Positions 1 to 7,302 of a stretch of DNA of 14,630 bases are shown one piece after another. Position numbers and translations under genes: made by a program. Below the pieces are notes generated by a model. That model saw only the letters and a list, made by a program, of their open reading frames with translations, did no database searches and was not told where the DNA came from. The DNA comes from an uncultured Microcoleaceae cyanobacterium (GTDB taxonomy: Bacteria > Cyanobacteriota > Cyanobacteriia > Cyanobacteriales > Microcoleaceae), in contig CALKCV010000466.1 of NCBI GenBank assembly GCA_938083405.1, forward strand, positions 1-14,630, in the 5' to 3' direction. The stretch's first letter is position 1; every line of letters starts with the position of its first letter.

Positions 1-223
1 ACCAGAGGAGGATTATTCTTGCGTCTTAACTTCTTTTGAGTTACCATCCGGTTACAGTTACGAACAAATTCACGATACTCTCAAGGAGGCGGGTTTTGTC
101 ATTTATGCCGGACAAGGGGGGCTTAGAAATTTAATTTTTCGCATTGCTAATATGGGGGATATTCAAGATGAAGATTTACAACATCTCTTGAAGACTTGCC
201 AAGATTTGTTTGGCTCATTATAG
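1..223 (+). CDS. 2-aminoethylphosphonate-pyruvate transaminase-like protein, C-terminal part
   Basis: Only the last 73 codons are in the window; reading frame 2 is open from base 2 to a TAG at 221-223. The translation has the C-terminal small-domain pattern of class V PLP aminotransferases of the AEP transaminase (PhnW) and alanine-glyoxylate aminotransferase group: a Gly-rich turn (AGQGG) and the FRIANMGD segment, which matches the FRIGNxG motif near the end of PhnW proteins, followed by a short helix. Family knowledge: such enzymes interconvert phosphonoacetaldehyde and 2-aminoethylphosphonate with alanine/pyruvate. The next gene begins 37 nt downstream on the same strand and looks like an aminoethylphosphonate or phosphocholine cytidylyltransferase. 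That context favours a biosynthetic role, making aminoethylphosphonate for surface lipids or glycans. The PLP lysine lies outside the window, so the exact substrate is an inference. Confidence 0.7.
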   Translation, partial: PEEDYSCVLTSFELPSGYSYEQIHDTLKEAGFVIYAGQGGLRNLIFRIANMGDIQDEDLQHLLKTCQDLFGSL

Positions 224-260
224 TCAAACTTTTAGAATATAAAGAAAAGATCGGTAAATT

Positions 261-1010
261 ATGAAAATACAAAGAGCAGTAATTTTAGCTGCCGGAATGG
301 GAACCAGACTGAATGAATTGGGGCGATCGCCACCGAAAGGATTCTTAAAATTTGGAGAAAAAACTATTATTGAAGAGTCTCTAAATCGTTGAGCGCGATC
401 GGGTATCCAACGGATTATTATCGTAACGGGGCATCTGTCTGAATTTTACGAAAAATTAAAGGAAAGCTATGGGGAAAAGATTATAACAATACACAACCCC
501 AAATATGCCAATTCGGGTTCGATGTATTCCCTCTATTGCGCCAGAGAAGAGATCGATGGTAATTTTCTTTTATTAGAGTCAGACTTAATTTACGAGCAAC
601 GGGCTTTAGAAACAGTTCTCGACTTTCCTGAAGATAATGTTATTTTACTCTCCGGTCCGACCAATGCTGGAGATGAGGTTTATGTTGCAACTTCGGGTAA
701 AACGATAGTTGCGATGTCTAAAGATAAAACCAAATTAAGCAATCCCATTGCCGGGGAATTAGTGGGAATTTCCAAAATTTCTAAGCCTCTATTTGAGATA
801 ATGTTAGATCGAGCCAGAATAAAGTTTGCTAATAGCCTCAAGGTTGATTATGAAACCGATACTTTGGTTGATGCCGCAAAATCTTATCCGGTTTACTATA
901 AAGTAGTGGAAGATTTACTTTGGTCGGAAATTGACGATCGCCAACATTTACTCAGAGCCAAAGAAGAAATCTATCCCGCCATTGACAAAAAAGAGCGAAT
1001 TTGTCAGTAA
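261..1010 (+). pseudogene. PntC/LicC-like cytidylyltransferase (phosphocholine cytidylyltransferase family), interrupted by in-frame TGA
   Basis: Read from ATG 261, the frame encodes a 249-residue nucleotidyltransferase with one internal TGA at 390-392 (codon 44); the same frame stays open to the stop at 1008-1010. Residues 5-17 carry the sugar-phosphate nucleotidyltransferase signature (AVILAAGMGTRL), followed by PPKGFLKFG with the conserved lysine. After the TGA come an IIIVTGH strand, the NPKYANSGSMYSLY segment and FLLLESDL with the expected metal-binding Asp. This pattern fits the LicC/PntC group, which loads CTP onto phosphocholine or 2-aminoethylphosphonate; the transaminase next door favours the phosphonate. 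Homology continues in frame on both sides of the TGA, so this is a single nonsense change, a sequencing error or, less likely, recoding. An internal ATG at 522 would give only the C-terminal 162 residues without the nucleotide-binding loop, so that product should be inactive. Confidence 0.8.
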
Positions 1011-1069
1011 ATTAGCAACAAAATAGATTCCCAATAGCCTATTTTATTAAGATTATTAGGAGAGTAAAA

Positions 1070-1768
1070 ATGCAGAACAATTGGCAATATATCTGGAATA
1101 AGCGCCAGATAAAAACTATAGAAGATAAAACTTTATCTGCCTTGTTAGCCGCAGATGGTTTTGATAGTATGGGAACGCAATTTACAGAAGAAGCTTGGTT
1201 AGAATTCGTGCAAACTCTGGGAACTAAATTAAAAATAAAACCAGATGATTCCCTCTTTGAAGTTGCTTGCGGTGGGGGGGCTTTTCTGTATCCTTTCTAT
1301 CAGCAAGGAAACCCAGTATCAGGAATTGATTATTCAGAAAAGTTGGTCGAAATAGCCCGCGATTTTATGCCAAAAGCGACGATTAACCTTGCTGAAGCTA
1401 TAGACATTCCCAAAGAAAAGAAGTTCGATATAGTAGTTTCTTTCGGGGTATTCCATTATTTTCCTACTTATGATTATGCCGCTACGGTGACTCGAAGTAT
1501 GGTAGAAATTGCTAACAAAAGCATCGGAATTTTTGACCTTCCCGATTGGTCGAAAAAAGAAACAGCTTTCGAAACGAGAAAATCCGCCATCGGAGAGCAA
1601 GAATATGAAGAAAAATACCAAGATTTACAGCATTTATTTTACCAACAAGATTGGTTTCAAGAAATTCTGAAGGATGAATCGGTGGAGATAATCTTTGAAA
1701 ATCAAAGTCTTGCCAATTATATCAATTCCAAACATCGTTTTAATGTCTTTATTCAGAAGAAAAATTAA
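1070..1768 (+). CDS. class I SAM-dependent methyltransferase
   Basis: 232 residues, the usual size for a stand-alone Rossmann methyltransferase. Motif I is EVACGGG at about residues 64-70, the acidic residue after strand 2 is D87 in GIDYSE, and the motif around residues 119-131 (FDIVVSFGVFHYF) matches the strand 4 region. The start is well supported: AGGAGAG at 1058-1064 sits a few bases before ATG 1070. The gene follows the cytidylyltransferase by 59 nt on the same strand and probably shares its transcript. Family knowledge gives AdoMet-dependent methyl transfer; the substrate cannot be read from the sequence. Inference from context: it may methylate an aminoethylphosphonate headgroup or another modified polar group. 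No signal peptide or membrane segment is visible, so it should be cytosolic. It is the last gene of the plus-strand cluster. Confidence 0.85.
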   Translation: MQNNWQYIWNKRQIKTIEDKTLSALLAADGFDSMGTQFTEEAWLEFVQTLGTKLKIKPDDSLFEVACGGGAFLYPFYQQGNPVSGIDYSEKLVEIARDFMPKATINLAEAIDIPKEKKFDIVVSFGVFHYFPTYDYAATVTRSMVEIANKSIGIFDLPDWSKKETAFETRKSAIGEQEYEEKYQDLQHLFYQQDWFQEILKDESVEIIFENQSLANYINSKHRFNVFIQKKN

Positions 1769-1949
1769 AGGTAGTCCTAAAGAAGTAGTGATTTTTAATA
1801 GATCTCGCCGCAATTGTTTGAATCAAATCTTGAGCTAGTCCCTTTTTTTTCCTTCTAATCTTTAGCAATTAGCACTATGAGCCTGTTGCCTGAGCGTCAA
1901 ATCACTACTTGTGACTCACTACCGAAAAGCGATCGCGTTCGCCCCGAAC
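1769..1949. other. intergenic stretch after the methyltransferase
   Basis: No convincing gene is seen. There is a run of eight T at about 1844-1851, but no clear stem directly before it, so I do not call a terminator. A GCGATCGC site lies near 1929. Confidence 0.4.
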
Positions 1950-2259
1950 ATGAGAACCACTCGCAGCAGCGCCAAACTATTACTAAATCCAAACACAACT
2001 TTCTCTCTGGAAGCCTTTCGCCAGTGCGAAACTTGCCAATTGAAATGCTACGGCTGCTTTCCTCCCCCCAGAAAGGATGACCGAAATCTACCAATATCTC
2101 TGCGGTGGAACGCAGCACGTCTGCCACAGCAACTCCAACTATGCTTGTCGTGGCGCTAGAAATATCCAACTGCGACTGTTCACTCTCCTGGCACAACTGC
2201 CCGAACCCACGGACGAAATTAACGCATTCGCCATCCAGCGTTTAAAATTGAAAAACTAA
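1950..2259 (+). pseudogene. small Cys-rich protein gene, frameshifted at a C run
   Basis: Two overlapping plus-strand frames make one sensible protein if a single C is removed from the six-C run at 2064-2069. The first frame from ATG 1950 gives residues 1-39, including the closely spaced cysteines of CETCQLKCYGC. After removal of one C it continues FPPPERMTEIYQYL and runs through CGGTQHVCHSNSNYACRGAR to the TAA at 2257-2259. The corrected product is 102 residues with at least eight cysteines. I do not recognise the family; the cysteine spacing could bind a metal. No good ribosome binding site is visible before 1950, and a GTG at 1911 in the same frame is an alternative start. The shift may be real decay or a homopolymer sequencing error. 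A functional 60-residue protein starting at ATG 2077 cannot be excluded. Confidence 0.5.
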
Positions 2260-2297
2260 AATATGTCTACAGTACTGCTTTAACAATCATTAAACAA

Positions 2298-2323
2298 GGC
2301 TTTTTATTAATCAATAAAAAGCC
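2298..2323. terminator. perfect 11-bp hairpin, possible terminator
   Basis: GGCTTTTTATT (2298-2308) and AATAAAAAGCC (2313-2323) form a perfect 11-bp stem with a 4-nt loop. The stem is mostly A/T and neither side has a strong T run beyond the stem. It lies about 40 nt after the frameshifted gene's stop and about 14 nt from the end of the minus-strand remnant, so it could end transcripts from either side. Confidence 0.5.
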
Positions 2324-2336
2324 GTAAAACCTATTA

Positions 2337-2516
2337 TTATTTGTCATTTAACATCCAATCTAAATCAAATAAAAACTTGTTTTCTAGCGATCGCTCTACC
2401 TCTTTGCCAGAGAAAATAGATTGCCGTTCGCGAATAAATAGTCCAATTGTTACTGGCGTTTCTACAGCGTCGGAACCTACCGCGATAAATACCCCTACCC
2501 TAAAACCGCCCTTCAC
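2337..2516 (-). pseudogene. coding remnant on the minus strand, C-terminal end of an unknown protein
   Basis: The minus strand reads 59 residues from GTG 2516 to TAA 2337-2339. The protein looks real: hydrophobic and charged residues alternate as in strands and helices (GVFIAVGSDAVETPVTIGLF, then an ERSLENKFLFDLDWMLNDK end). There is no ATG and no Shine-Dalgarno sequence. The frame is open for a few codons further upstream, then closed by TAA. In a neighbouring minus-strand frame, just upstream, another plausible stretch reads NQPDEKTSRPEHLKDDLN (about 2540-2590) and runs into the MITE-like element. I read this as the 3' end of a decayed gene, broken by a frameshift and by that insertion. The family is not recognised. 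The opposite-strand frame of similar length starts with TTG and is Ser/Thr/Pro-rich, which looks like a shadow. Confidence 0.35.
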
Positions 2517-2597
2517 CCAACCAGACTTTTTTACCTGAAAACTTGGTTAGCAATGTTTAAATCGTCTTTTAGATGCTCTGGGCGAGATGTTTTTTCG

Positions 2598-2708
2598 GGG
2601 AGCACGTCAGCTTTGTAAATTAATTTTTTTCTGCCAACTAACAACTGACAACTAACAACTAACATGCATCGGCAAGTTTTTGGTTCGCTTCAAAAGTGAC
2701 GTGCTCCC
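2598..2708. mobile_element. MITE-like element, 111 bp, with 12-bp terminal inverted repeats and 9-bp target duplication
   Basis: The left end GGGAGCACGTCA (2598-2609) is the exact inverse of the right end TGACGTGCTCCC (2697-2708). The similarity continues imperfectly inward: the two ends read CTTTTGAA and GCTTTGTA after the perfect part. Directly outside both ends is the same 9-mer, GTTTTTTCG, at 2589-2597 and 2709-2717. Inverted ends plus a flanking direct repeat are the hallmark of a DNA transposition event. The inside has no transposase and can code for nothing of note; it carries four AACTAAC-type heptads. It must have been moved in trans by a DDE transposase making 9-bp duplications, but I cannot name the parent insertion sequence. 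Confidence 0.75.
2636..2663. repeat. heptad tandem repeat (AACTAAC type), four copies
   Basis: AACTAAC, AACTGAC, AACTAAC, AACTAAC lie head to tail at 2636-2663. This matches the short tandemly repeated repetitive (STRR) heptamers known from cyanobacteria. The array sits inside the MITE-like element. Confidence 0.8.
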
Positions 2709-2717
2709 GTTTTTTCG

Positions 2718-2916
2718 TCAGGTTGGTTTGTACTATTTGTTCAAAAGGAGCGATCGCTCGGACTCCTATCATCAGAAAGTAGTAAAAAAAAGTAATTATT
2801 AGTAACAATTTTTCTATAAAGACCCAAAGCATCGAATTGAAACAATAGTTAACGAGCTTGATAACTTAGTCATCAAGCTAAAATATCTCGAATAACATTC
2901 ATCGGTTAAAGCAAAA
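2718..2916. other. gene-poor stretch with coding-like fragments
   Basis: No complete gene. On the minus strand a frame from ATG 2770-2772 reads MIGVRAIAPFEQIVQTNLTK and then enters the MITE-like element, where it soon stops. On the plus strand a short frame ending at about 2895 reads DPKHRIETIVNELDNLVIKL but has no start. An 8-bp hairpin, AGCTTGAT (2855-2862) with ATCAAGCT (2872-2879), lies here. These look like remnants. Confidence 0.35.
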
Positions 2917-2941
2917 CTAACCCTCAAATTAAGAGGGTTAG
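2917..2941 (-). terminator. rho-independent terminator, leftward
   Basis: CTAACCCTC (2917-2925) pairs perfectly with GAGGGTTAG (2933-2941) around a 7-nt AT-rich loop. On the minus strand the stem is followed directly by TTTT. It faces transcripts coming leftward from rpoC2 or from the small frame at 3024-3179, and could end the long 3' untranslated part of the rpo operon. Confidence 0.6.
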
Positions 2942-3023
2942 CGGCTAATTTAATCCCTATTTGTTATGAGAATACGCCTTTTTAGCGTTTTATCTCCTTC
3001 AAAGCATCGTACAATCGCTGTAC

Positions 3024-3179
3024 TTAATAATTAGATAGCTTTCTTTTCTCTGCGATAAAAACGCACGACTTAAAATATTCGTAGCCCGCTCCTTTTGCTA
3101 TTTTTAATTTGTCATATTCCGATTCAATAATAACTTTTATTAACGAAGTTTTTAAACTTAATAATATTTTGATTTTCAT
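3024..3179 (-). CDS. possible small protein, 51 residues, downstream of rpoC2
   Basis: The minus strand has an ATG (3177-3179) followed by 51 codons to TAA (3024-3026). The product is Lys-rich and begins MKIKILLSLKTSLIKVIIES, then DKLKIAKGAGYEYFKS and a basic end. It resembles a real small basic protein more than random sequence, but no Shine-Dalgarno motif is visible and the family is unknown. It lies between the hairpin after rpoC2 and the leftward terminator at 2917-2941, so it would be read from operon read-through. A remnant of a larger gene is equally possible. Confidence 0.25.
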   Translation of the reverse strand: MKIKILLSLKTSLIKVIIESEYDKLKIAKGAGYEYFKSCVFIAEKRKLSNY

Positions 3180-3228
3180 TCAGTGACAACGTGGGTTATA
3201 ACATAAGGCCACAATAGGGTTTATTGAT

Positions 3229-3266
3229 AACGCGGTAATTGTTTTAATTCCGCCAATTACCGCGTT
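3229..3266 (-). terminator. 13-bp hairpin just after rpoC2
   Basis: On the minus strand AACGCGGTAATTG (3254-3266) and CAATTACCGCGTT (3229-3241) make a perfect 13-bp stem with a 12-nt loop, starting 15 nt after the rpoC2 stop. No T run follows, so it may be an mRNA 3'-end stabiliser or processing site rather than a classic terminator. Its proximal arm is part of the 14-bp element shared with the rpoC1 3' side. Confidence 0.55.
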
Positions 3267-3271
3267 CCAAA
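3258..3271 (-). repeat. 14-bp post-stop element, copy after rpoC2
   Basis: Minus-strand TTTGGAACGCGGTA lies exactly 10 nt after the rpoC2 stop codon. The same 14-mer occurs at 8278-8291, exactly 10 nt after the rpoC1 stop. In both places it forms the proximal arm of a hairpin. Confidence 0.7.
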
Positions 3272-3281
3272 TTACCCCCAA

Positions 3282-6200
3282 CTAACCATTAAAACCATCT
3301 AACCCTCCAAAATCATCATTAGTGGAAGGCTCCGAAGTAGAAACCTCCAAGGGAAAAGTCTCATCATCAGAAACCTCATCAAAATCCTCATCCTTACCGT
3401 CAAAATCATCATCATCATAAACCTGCCCGTCGGCTGCCTCATTCAAAACCCCTGCAGGAAAAACCTCTTCCACAAACTCCTCTTCATCGGGAACATCCTC
3501 ATCCCAACCATCCCAACGTTGAGAATCGTTAGCCACATCCTCATAAGCATTAAACCCAGTCCCCGCAGGAATCAACCGCCCGATAATCACGTTCTCCTTA
3601 AGTCCGCGCAACCAGTCGGATTTGCCTTCGATCGCTGCTTCTGTCAAAACCCGAGTGGTCTCCTGGAAGGATGCAGCGGAGATGAAACTATCCGTATTCA
3701 ACGAAGCCTTAGTTATCCCCAAAAGCATCGGCGTATATTCTGCCCCAGCGCCCCCAGTAATAGCCATAGCCTCGGAAACCTGTTCCACCTGGCGCAACTC
3801 CACCAACTCTCCGGGCAGCATAGTGGTATCCCCACCGTCGTCGATACGCACCTTAGCAGTCATCTGACGAACGATAACCTCAATGTGTTTGTCGCTAATA
3901 TCAATGCCCTGAGACTGATAAACGGATTGCACCTCGCTCACCAAAAACAACTGAGCCGCTGCAAAAGCCTTCAAAGCGGCTTCATAATTAGACAAACTCT
4001 CCTTGTAATAGTTGTAATGAATCTCCAATATCTCGTGAGGGTTGCGGGGGCCGTCGCTCAATGGTTCCCCCACATCCACCCGCTGCCCGTCGCTAACTAT
4101 TGGATTTTGCCCTGGTCCCAAAGGATACTGAGCGACGGTGCCATCGTCGGCGATAACGCTCAATTCCACGACATCATCGGAGACTTTTACGCTTACCGAA
4201 CCCGGTGTCGAAGCTAAGACACAGGATTCGCGAGGTTTGCGGGCTTCTAATAATTCTTCGATTCGTGGCAATCCCTGAATAATATCCCCGGTTTTGGCTC
4301 GCTCGAATACTAACAAGACTAAGTTATCGCCGCGCTGAACTAAATCTCCTTCTTCCGCGAGCATGATGGCTCCTGGAGAAACGCGATAAGGACGGGCGCG
4401 ACGCAATACTAAGGAGCGATCGCTCTTTTGGGAGACTAAACCGGATTCTTCTAAATAAACTCCAGGGGCTACTTGGGTACCGGCTATTAATAATTGCCCG
4501 GGGGCGATGTTGGGAAAAATTTGCTCTCGAAGGTCCAAGCGGGTTAAGTCAGCCGATCGCACTACCAGGACGCGGCGAACTGCTTCTGCCCCTTCGCGGA
4601 TTCCGCGTATTTCCCCTGCCTCTTTGGAGAGTATTTCGGTGCGGGCGACCACATCTCCTGGGGCGATGCTGTCTCCATCTCGGACTAATACGCGAGTGTG
4701 AGTGCTGCCGGTGGTGGTGTCGCCGTCTAAATCCCGGCGGATTACTAGGGATTCTAATATGACTAATTGCAGGCGCATGGCTCCTTCCTCCTCGGGGTCG
4801 CTTAGGAGTTCGATGTCCGCTGCTAGCTGGGGGGCTTCTTCGCCTATTTCTAGGACTAATTGGGTGCGCAACAGTTCTACTCCTTCGACGGATTTTACTC
4901 GTTCTCCGTCTTTGAAGGGCAAGCGTTGAACTGCTCGCAGTTCTATGGATTCGCTGATGGAACTTTGGGAGGGGATTGGGGGGCTGTCGGGTACGGCAAA
5001 TTCCATGGCGGGTCGTAATAGCAAGCCTAGTCCTTCGGGGGTTTCGACGAATTCGACGTATTTCATTTCCGATACCGTCAGACCGGGTACGATTTCTTGG
5101 CCGGGTCGGGCTATTTGGCCGTCGAACATGGTTAGTTCTTCGATGTTGGCTTCGAAGTCTCCGGTATGGAGTTCTCCTGGTTTGATGGTTACTTCTCGCA
5201 GGATGTCGTTTTTTTGGTGGACTTCTACTACCCCGGCGCTTTGGCAGAAGACTTCTTTTACTATTTCGGTTCCTGCTTCGACGTATTGTCCGTCTTCTAC
5301 TATGAGCAGGGAACTGTCTTTGTTGACTTCGTGGCATTCTTCCGGTATCCAAAGCAGGGTGCCGCCTTTTACGACTTCGTGGCCTTGTTTGGCTTTGCCT
5401 CGCCGTACTTCCACTCCGGCGTATTTGATGGTGCCTCCGGTGGTGGTGCGGTAGCTGTCGTCAACCATTTCGGCTATTACTTCGCGATCGCCTACTTTAC
5501 TGCCGGGGGCTACTTTGAGGGCGAATTTGTGACTGCTTTGGGTTTCGATGATGTATTGTTCGCGGTTGGCTATGCTTTCTACTCGTACTACGGCTTGGTC
5601 TAGCAGGACGCTGGCTGTGATTACTTCGATTTCTTTGGGTAGGGGTGGGGCTAGGGCGGATTCGCTTATGTGTTCTGGGGGTTCGCTGTTTTCTAGGCGT
5701 ACTACTCCTCCGTGTTCTGTTATTAGTTTGGTTTCTGCGAGGATGCTGCCGAGTTCGATGCGCGAGCCGTTTTTGACTACCGCTTCTGCGCCGGGGGGTA
5801 GGTTATATACTTCTCCTGCTAGTATCCAGATTAAGCCGCCTCGGGAGGCTATGCGGGTGGTGCTGCCTGTGCGGTCGGTTTTTTCTTCTTGGGCAAGGTC
5901 GGCGAATAATACTTCCCCGGCTAGGTCGCTTGCTACGTCTTTGGTTACTTTTTCGGTGGTTTTTCTGACGCTTCCGGCTTTGGGGACTTCGGCGAGGATT
6001 GCTCCTGTTTTTACGTTTTGGCCGTGTTTTACCATCAAGAGGGCCCCTTGGGATAGGGGTATGGTTTCTTGTTTGGTTTCTCCTGTTATGGTTATGGTTG
6101 CGTTGCTTTCTACCACTAGGGATTCGTCGCCGTGGCGGGTGCGGAAGGGACGATAGCGCAGGGTTGGGGGAAATTGAACTTGGCCTGTTAGGGGGGCGGT

Positions 6201-7265
6201 TACGGTGCGTATTGCTTCCCCGGTGAATACTCCGCCGGTGTGGAAGGTGCGCATGGTTAATTGGGTTCCGGGTTCGCCGATGGATTGGGCGGCGATGATG
6301 CCGATTGCTTCTCCCATATCTACTAGGTGGGCGTGGGCGAGGCTCCAGCCGTAACAGTATTGGCATACGGACCGGGGGGATTCGCAGGTTAGGGGGGAGC
6401 GTACTTGTAGTTGCTGGACTTTGGCAAAGCCTATGGCTTCGGCTAGTTCGTCGGATATGGGCTGGTTGCGTATGGCTTGTTCGGTGCCTGCCGCTACTAT
6501 TTCTCCGGTTTGGGGGTTGACTACTTCGGCGGCTAGGACTCGTCCGAGGAGTCGGTCTTTTAGGGGGATGAGGACGCGATCGCCTTCCATCATGCTTGTT
6601 ACGTTTATGCTTCGTTTGGTTCCGCAGTCTATTTCTCGGACGATGACGTCTTGGGAGACGTCCACTAATCGTCGGGTGAGATAGCCCGAGTCTGCGGTGC
6701 GCAGGGCGGTATCGACTAAGCCTTTGCGAGCGCCGTAGGAGGAGATTATGTATTCGGTGACGGTTAGTCCTTCGCGGAAGTTGGTTTTTATGGGCAGGTC
6801 GATGATTTCTCCTTGGGGGTCGGCCATGAGGCCGCGCATTCCTACTAATTGCCGCACTTGGGAGATGTTGCCCCGGGCACCGGAGAAGGCCATCATATAT
6901 ACGGAGTTGAGGGGGTCGCTGCTTTTGAAGTTCCGCACTACTTCGTCTTTTAGGGCTTCTGAGGTGTTGTTCCAGGTGTCGATTACTTTCTGGAATCTCT
7001 CTACTTCTGTTATTTCTCCTTTGGTGTAGCGGTCTTCGGTGGTGCGGATTTCTTCTTCGGCGAATTCTATTAGTTCCCGTTTCGATGGCGGTACTTGCAG
7101 GTCATCTACGCTTATGGACACTCCCGCTCTCGTTGCGTACTTAAATCCTAAGTCTTTCAGTTTGTCCGCTACCGATGCCGTCCGGGCCGTTCCATAGTAG
7201 CTGAACGACCAGGAGATTAGTTTTTTGAGTTGACCTTTGTTGATTACTTTGTTTCTAAATATCAT
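3282..7265 (-). CDS. rpoC2: DNA-directed RNA polymerase subunit beta' (C-terminal part), RpoC2
   Basis: 1327 residues, normal for cyanobacterial RpoC2. The N-terminus (MIFRNKVINKGQLKKLI) is typical of the family and supports the ATG start. The second beta' zinc site has Cys at about 214, 294, 301 and 304. The trigger loop begins at about 333-345 (GTQLTMRTFHTGG), preceded by the bridge-helix/rim sequence GARKGLVDTALRTADSGYL. The loop is then interrupted by about 640 residues of repeated beta-sandwich modules (the cyanobacterial SI3 insertion) before the conserved core resumes at about 993 (GLPRIEELLEARKP). It continues with DKHIEVIVRQM and LLGITKASLNTDSFISAASF to LIPAGTGF at about 1237. The last 89 residues are over one third Asp/Glu. 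It assembles with RpoB and RpoC1 to form the catalytic core. It is the last cistron of the leftward operon, 37 nt after the HNH gene. Its TAG stop lies inside an AACTAAC heptad. Codon endings switch along the gene. Confidence 0.98.
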   Translation of the reverse strand: MIFRNKVINKGQLKKLISWSFSYYGTARTASVADKLKDLGFKYATRAGVSISVDDLQVPPSKRELIEFAEEEIRTTEDRYTKGEITEVERFQKVIDTWNNTSEALKDEVVRNFKSSDPLNSVYMMAFSGARGNISQVRQLVGMRGLMADPQGEIIDLPIKTNFREGLTVTEYIISSYGARKGLVDTALRTADSGYLTRRLVDVSQDVIVREIDCGTKRSINVTSMMEGDRVLIPLKDRLLGRVLAAEVVNPQTGEIVAAGTEQAIRNQPISDELAEAIGFAKVQQLQVRSPLTCESPRSVCQYCYGWSLAHAHLVDMGEAIGIIAAQSIGEPGTQLTMRTFHTGGVFTGEAIRTVTAPLTGQVQFPPTLRYRPFRTRHGDESLVVESNATITITGETKQETIPLSQGALLMVKHGQNVKTGAILAEVPKAGSVRKTTEKVTKDVASDLAGEVLFADLAQEEKTDRTGSTTRIASRGGLIWILAGEVYNLPPGAEAVVKNGSRIELGSILAETKLITEHGGVVRLENSEPPEHISESALAPPLPKEIEVITASVLLDQAVVRVESIANREQYIIETQSSHKFALKVAPGSKVGDREVIAEMVDDSYRTTTGGTIKYAGVEVRRGKAKQGHEVVKGGTLLWIPEECHEVNKDSSLLIVEDGQYVEAGTEIVKEVFCQSAGVVEVHQKNDILREVTIKPGELHTGDFEANIEELTMFDGQIARPGQEIVPGLTVSEMKYVEFVETPEGLGLLLRPAMEFAVPDSPPIPSQSSISESIELRAVQRLPFKDGERVKSVEGVELLRTQLVLEIGEEAPQLAADIELLSDPEEEGAMRLQLVILESLVIRRDLDGDTTTGSTHTRVLVRDGDSIAPGDVVARTEILSKEAGEIRGIREGAEAVRRVLVVRSADLTRLDLREQIFPNIAPGQLLIAGTQVAPGVYLEESGLVSQKSDRSLVLRRARPYRVSPGAIMLAEEGDLVQRGDNLVLLVFERAKTGDIIQGLPRIEELLEARKPRESCVLASTPGSVSVKVSDDVVELSVIADDGTVAQYPLGPGQNPIVSDGQRVDVGEPLSDGPRNPHEILEIHYNYYKESLSNYEAALKAFAAAQLFLVSEVQSVYQSQGIDISDKHIEVIVRQMTAKVRIDDGGDTTMLPGELVELRQVEQVSEAMAITGGAGAEYTPMLLGITKASLNTDSFISAASFQETTRVLTEAAIEGKSDWLRGLKENVIIGRLIPAGTGFNAYEDVANDSQRWDGWDEDVPDEEEFVEEVFPAGVLNEAADGQVYDDDDFDGKDEDFDEVSDDETFPLEVSTSEPSTNDDFGGLDGFNG

Positions 7266-7302
7266 AGCGAGTGTCAGTTGTTCCTTCTTGGTTTTCTGTT
7301 TA

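Noticed and set aside
390..392. TGA as a selenocysteine codon
   Set aside because: The position is outside the catalytic motifs, I see no clear hairpin right after it, and cyanobacteria generally lack this system.
1897..2196. 99-codon minus-strand frame over the Cys-rich gene
   Set aside because: The plus-strand reading with one base removed gives a better protein; the minus frame has no ribosome site or recognisable motif.
3009..3023. GTACA/TGTAC inverted repeat as an operator
   Set aside because: Only 5 bp arms with no promoter near it; expected by chance.
4549..5352. Long minus-strand frame, 267 codons, Arg/Pro/Ser-rich
   Set aside because: It overlaps rpoC2 on the same strand in another frame; its composition is typical of an off-frame reading of a GC-rich gene.
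5548..6156. Plus-strand frames of about 140-200 codons opposite rpoC2
   Set aside because: They are antisense to the conserved RpoC2 insertion region, Ser/Arg/Gly-rich and without family likeness; stop codons are rare there because of the wobble bias.
3282..7265. The long middle part of RpoC2 as an intein or foreign insert
   Set aside because: No splice-junction motifs; it is the known trigger-loop insertion of cyanobacterial RpoC2.
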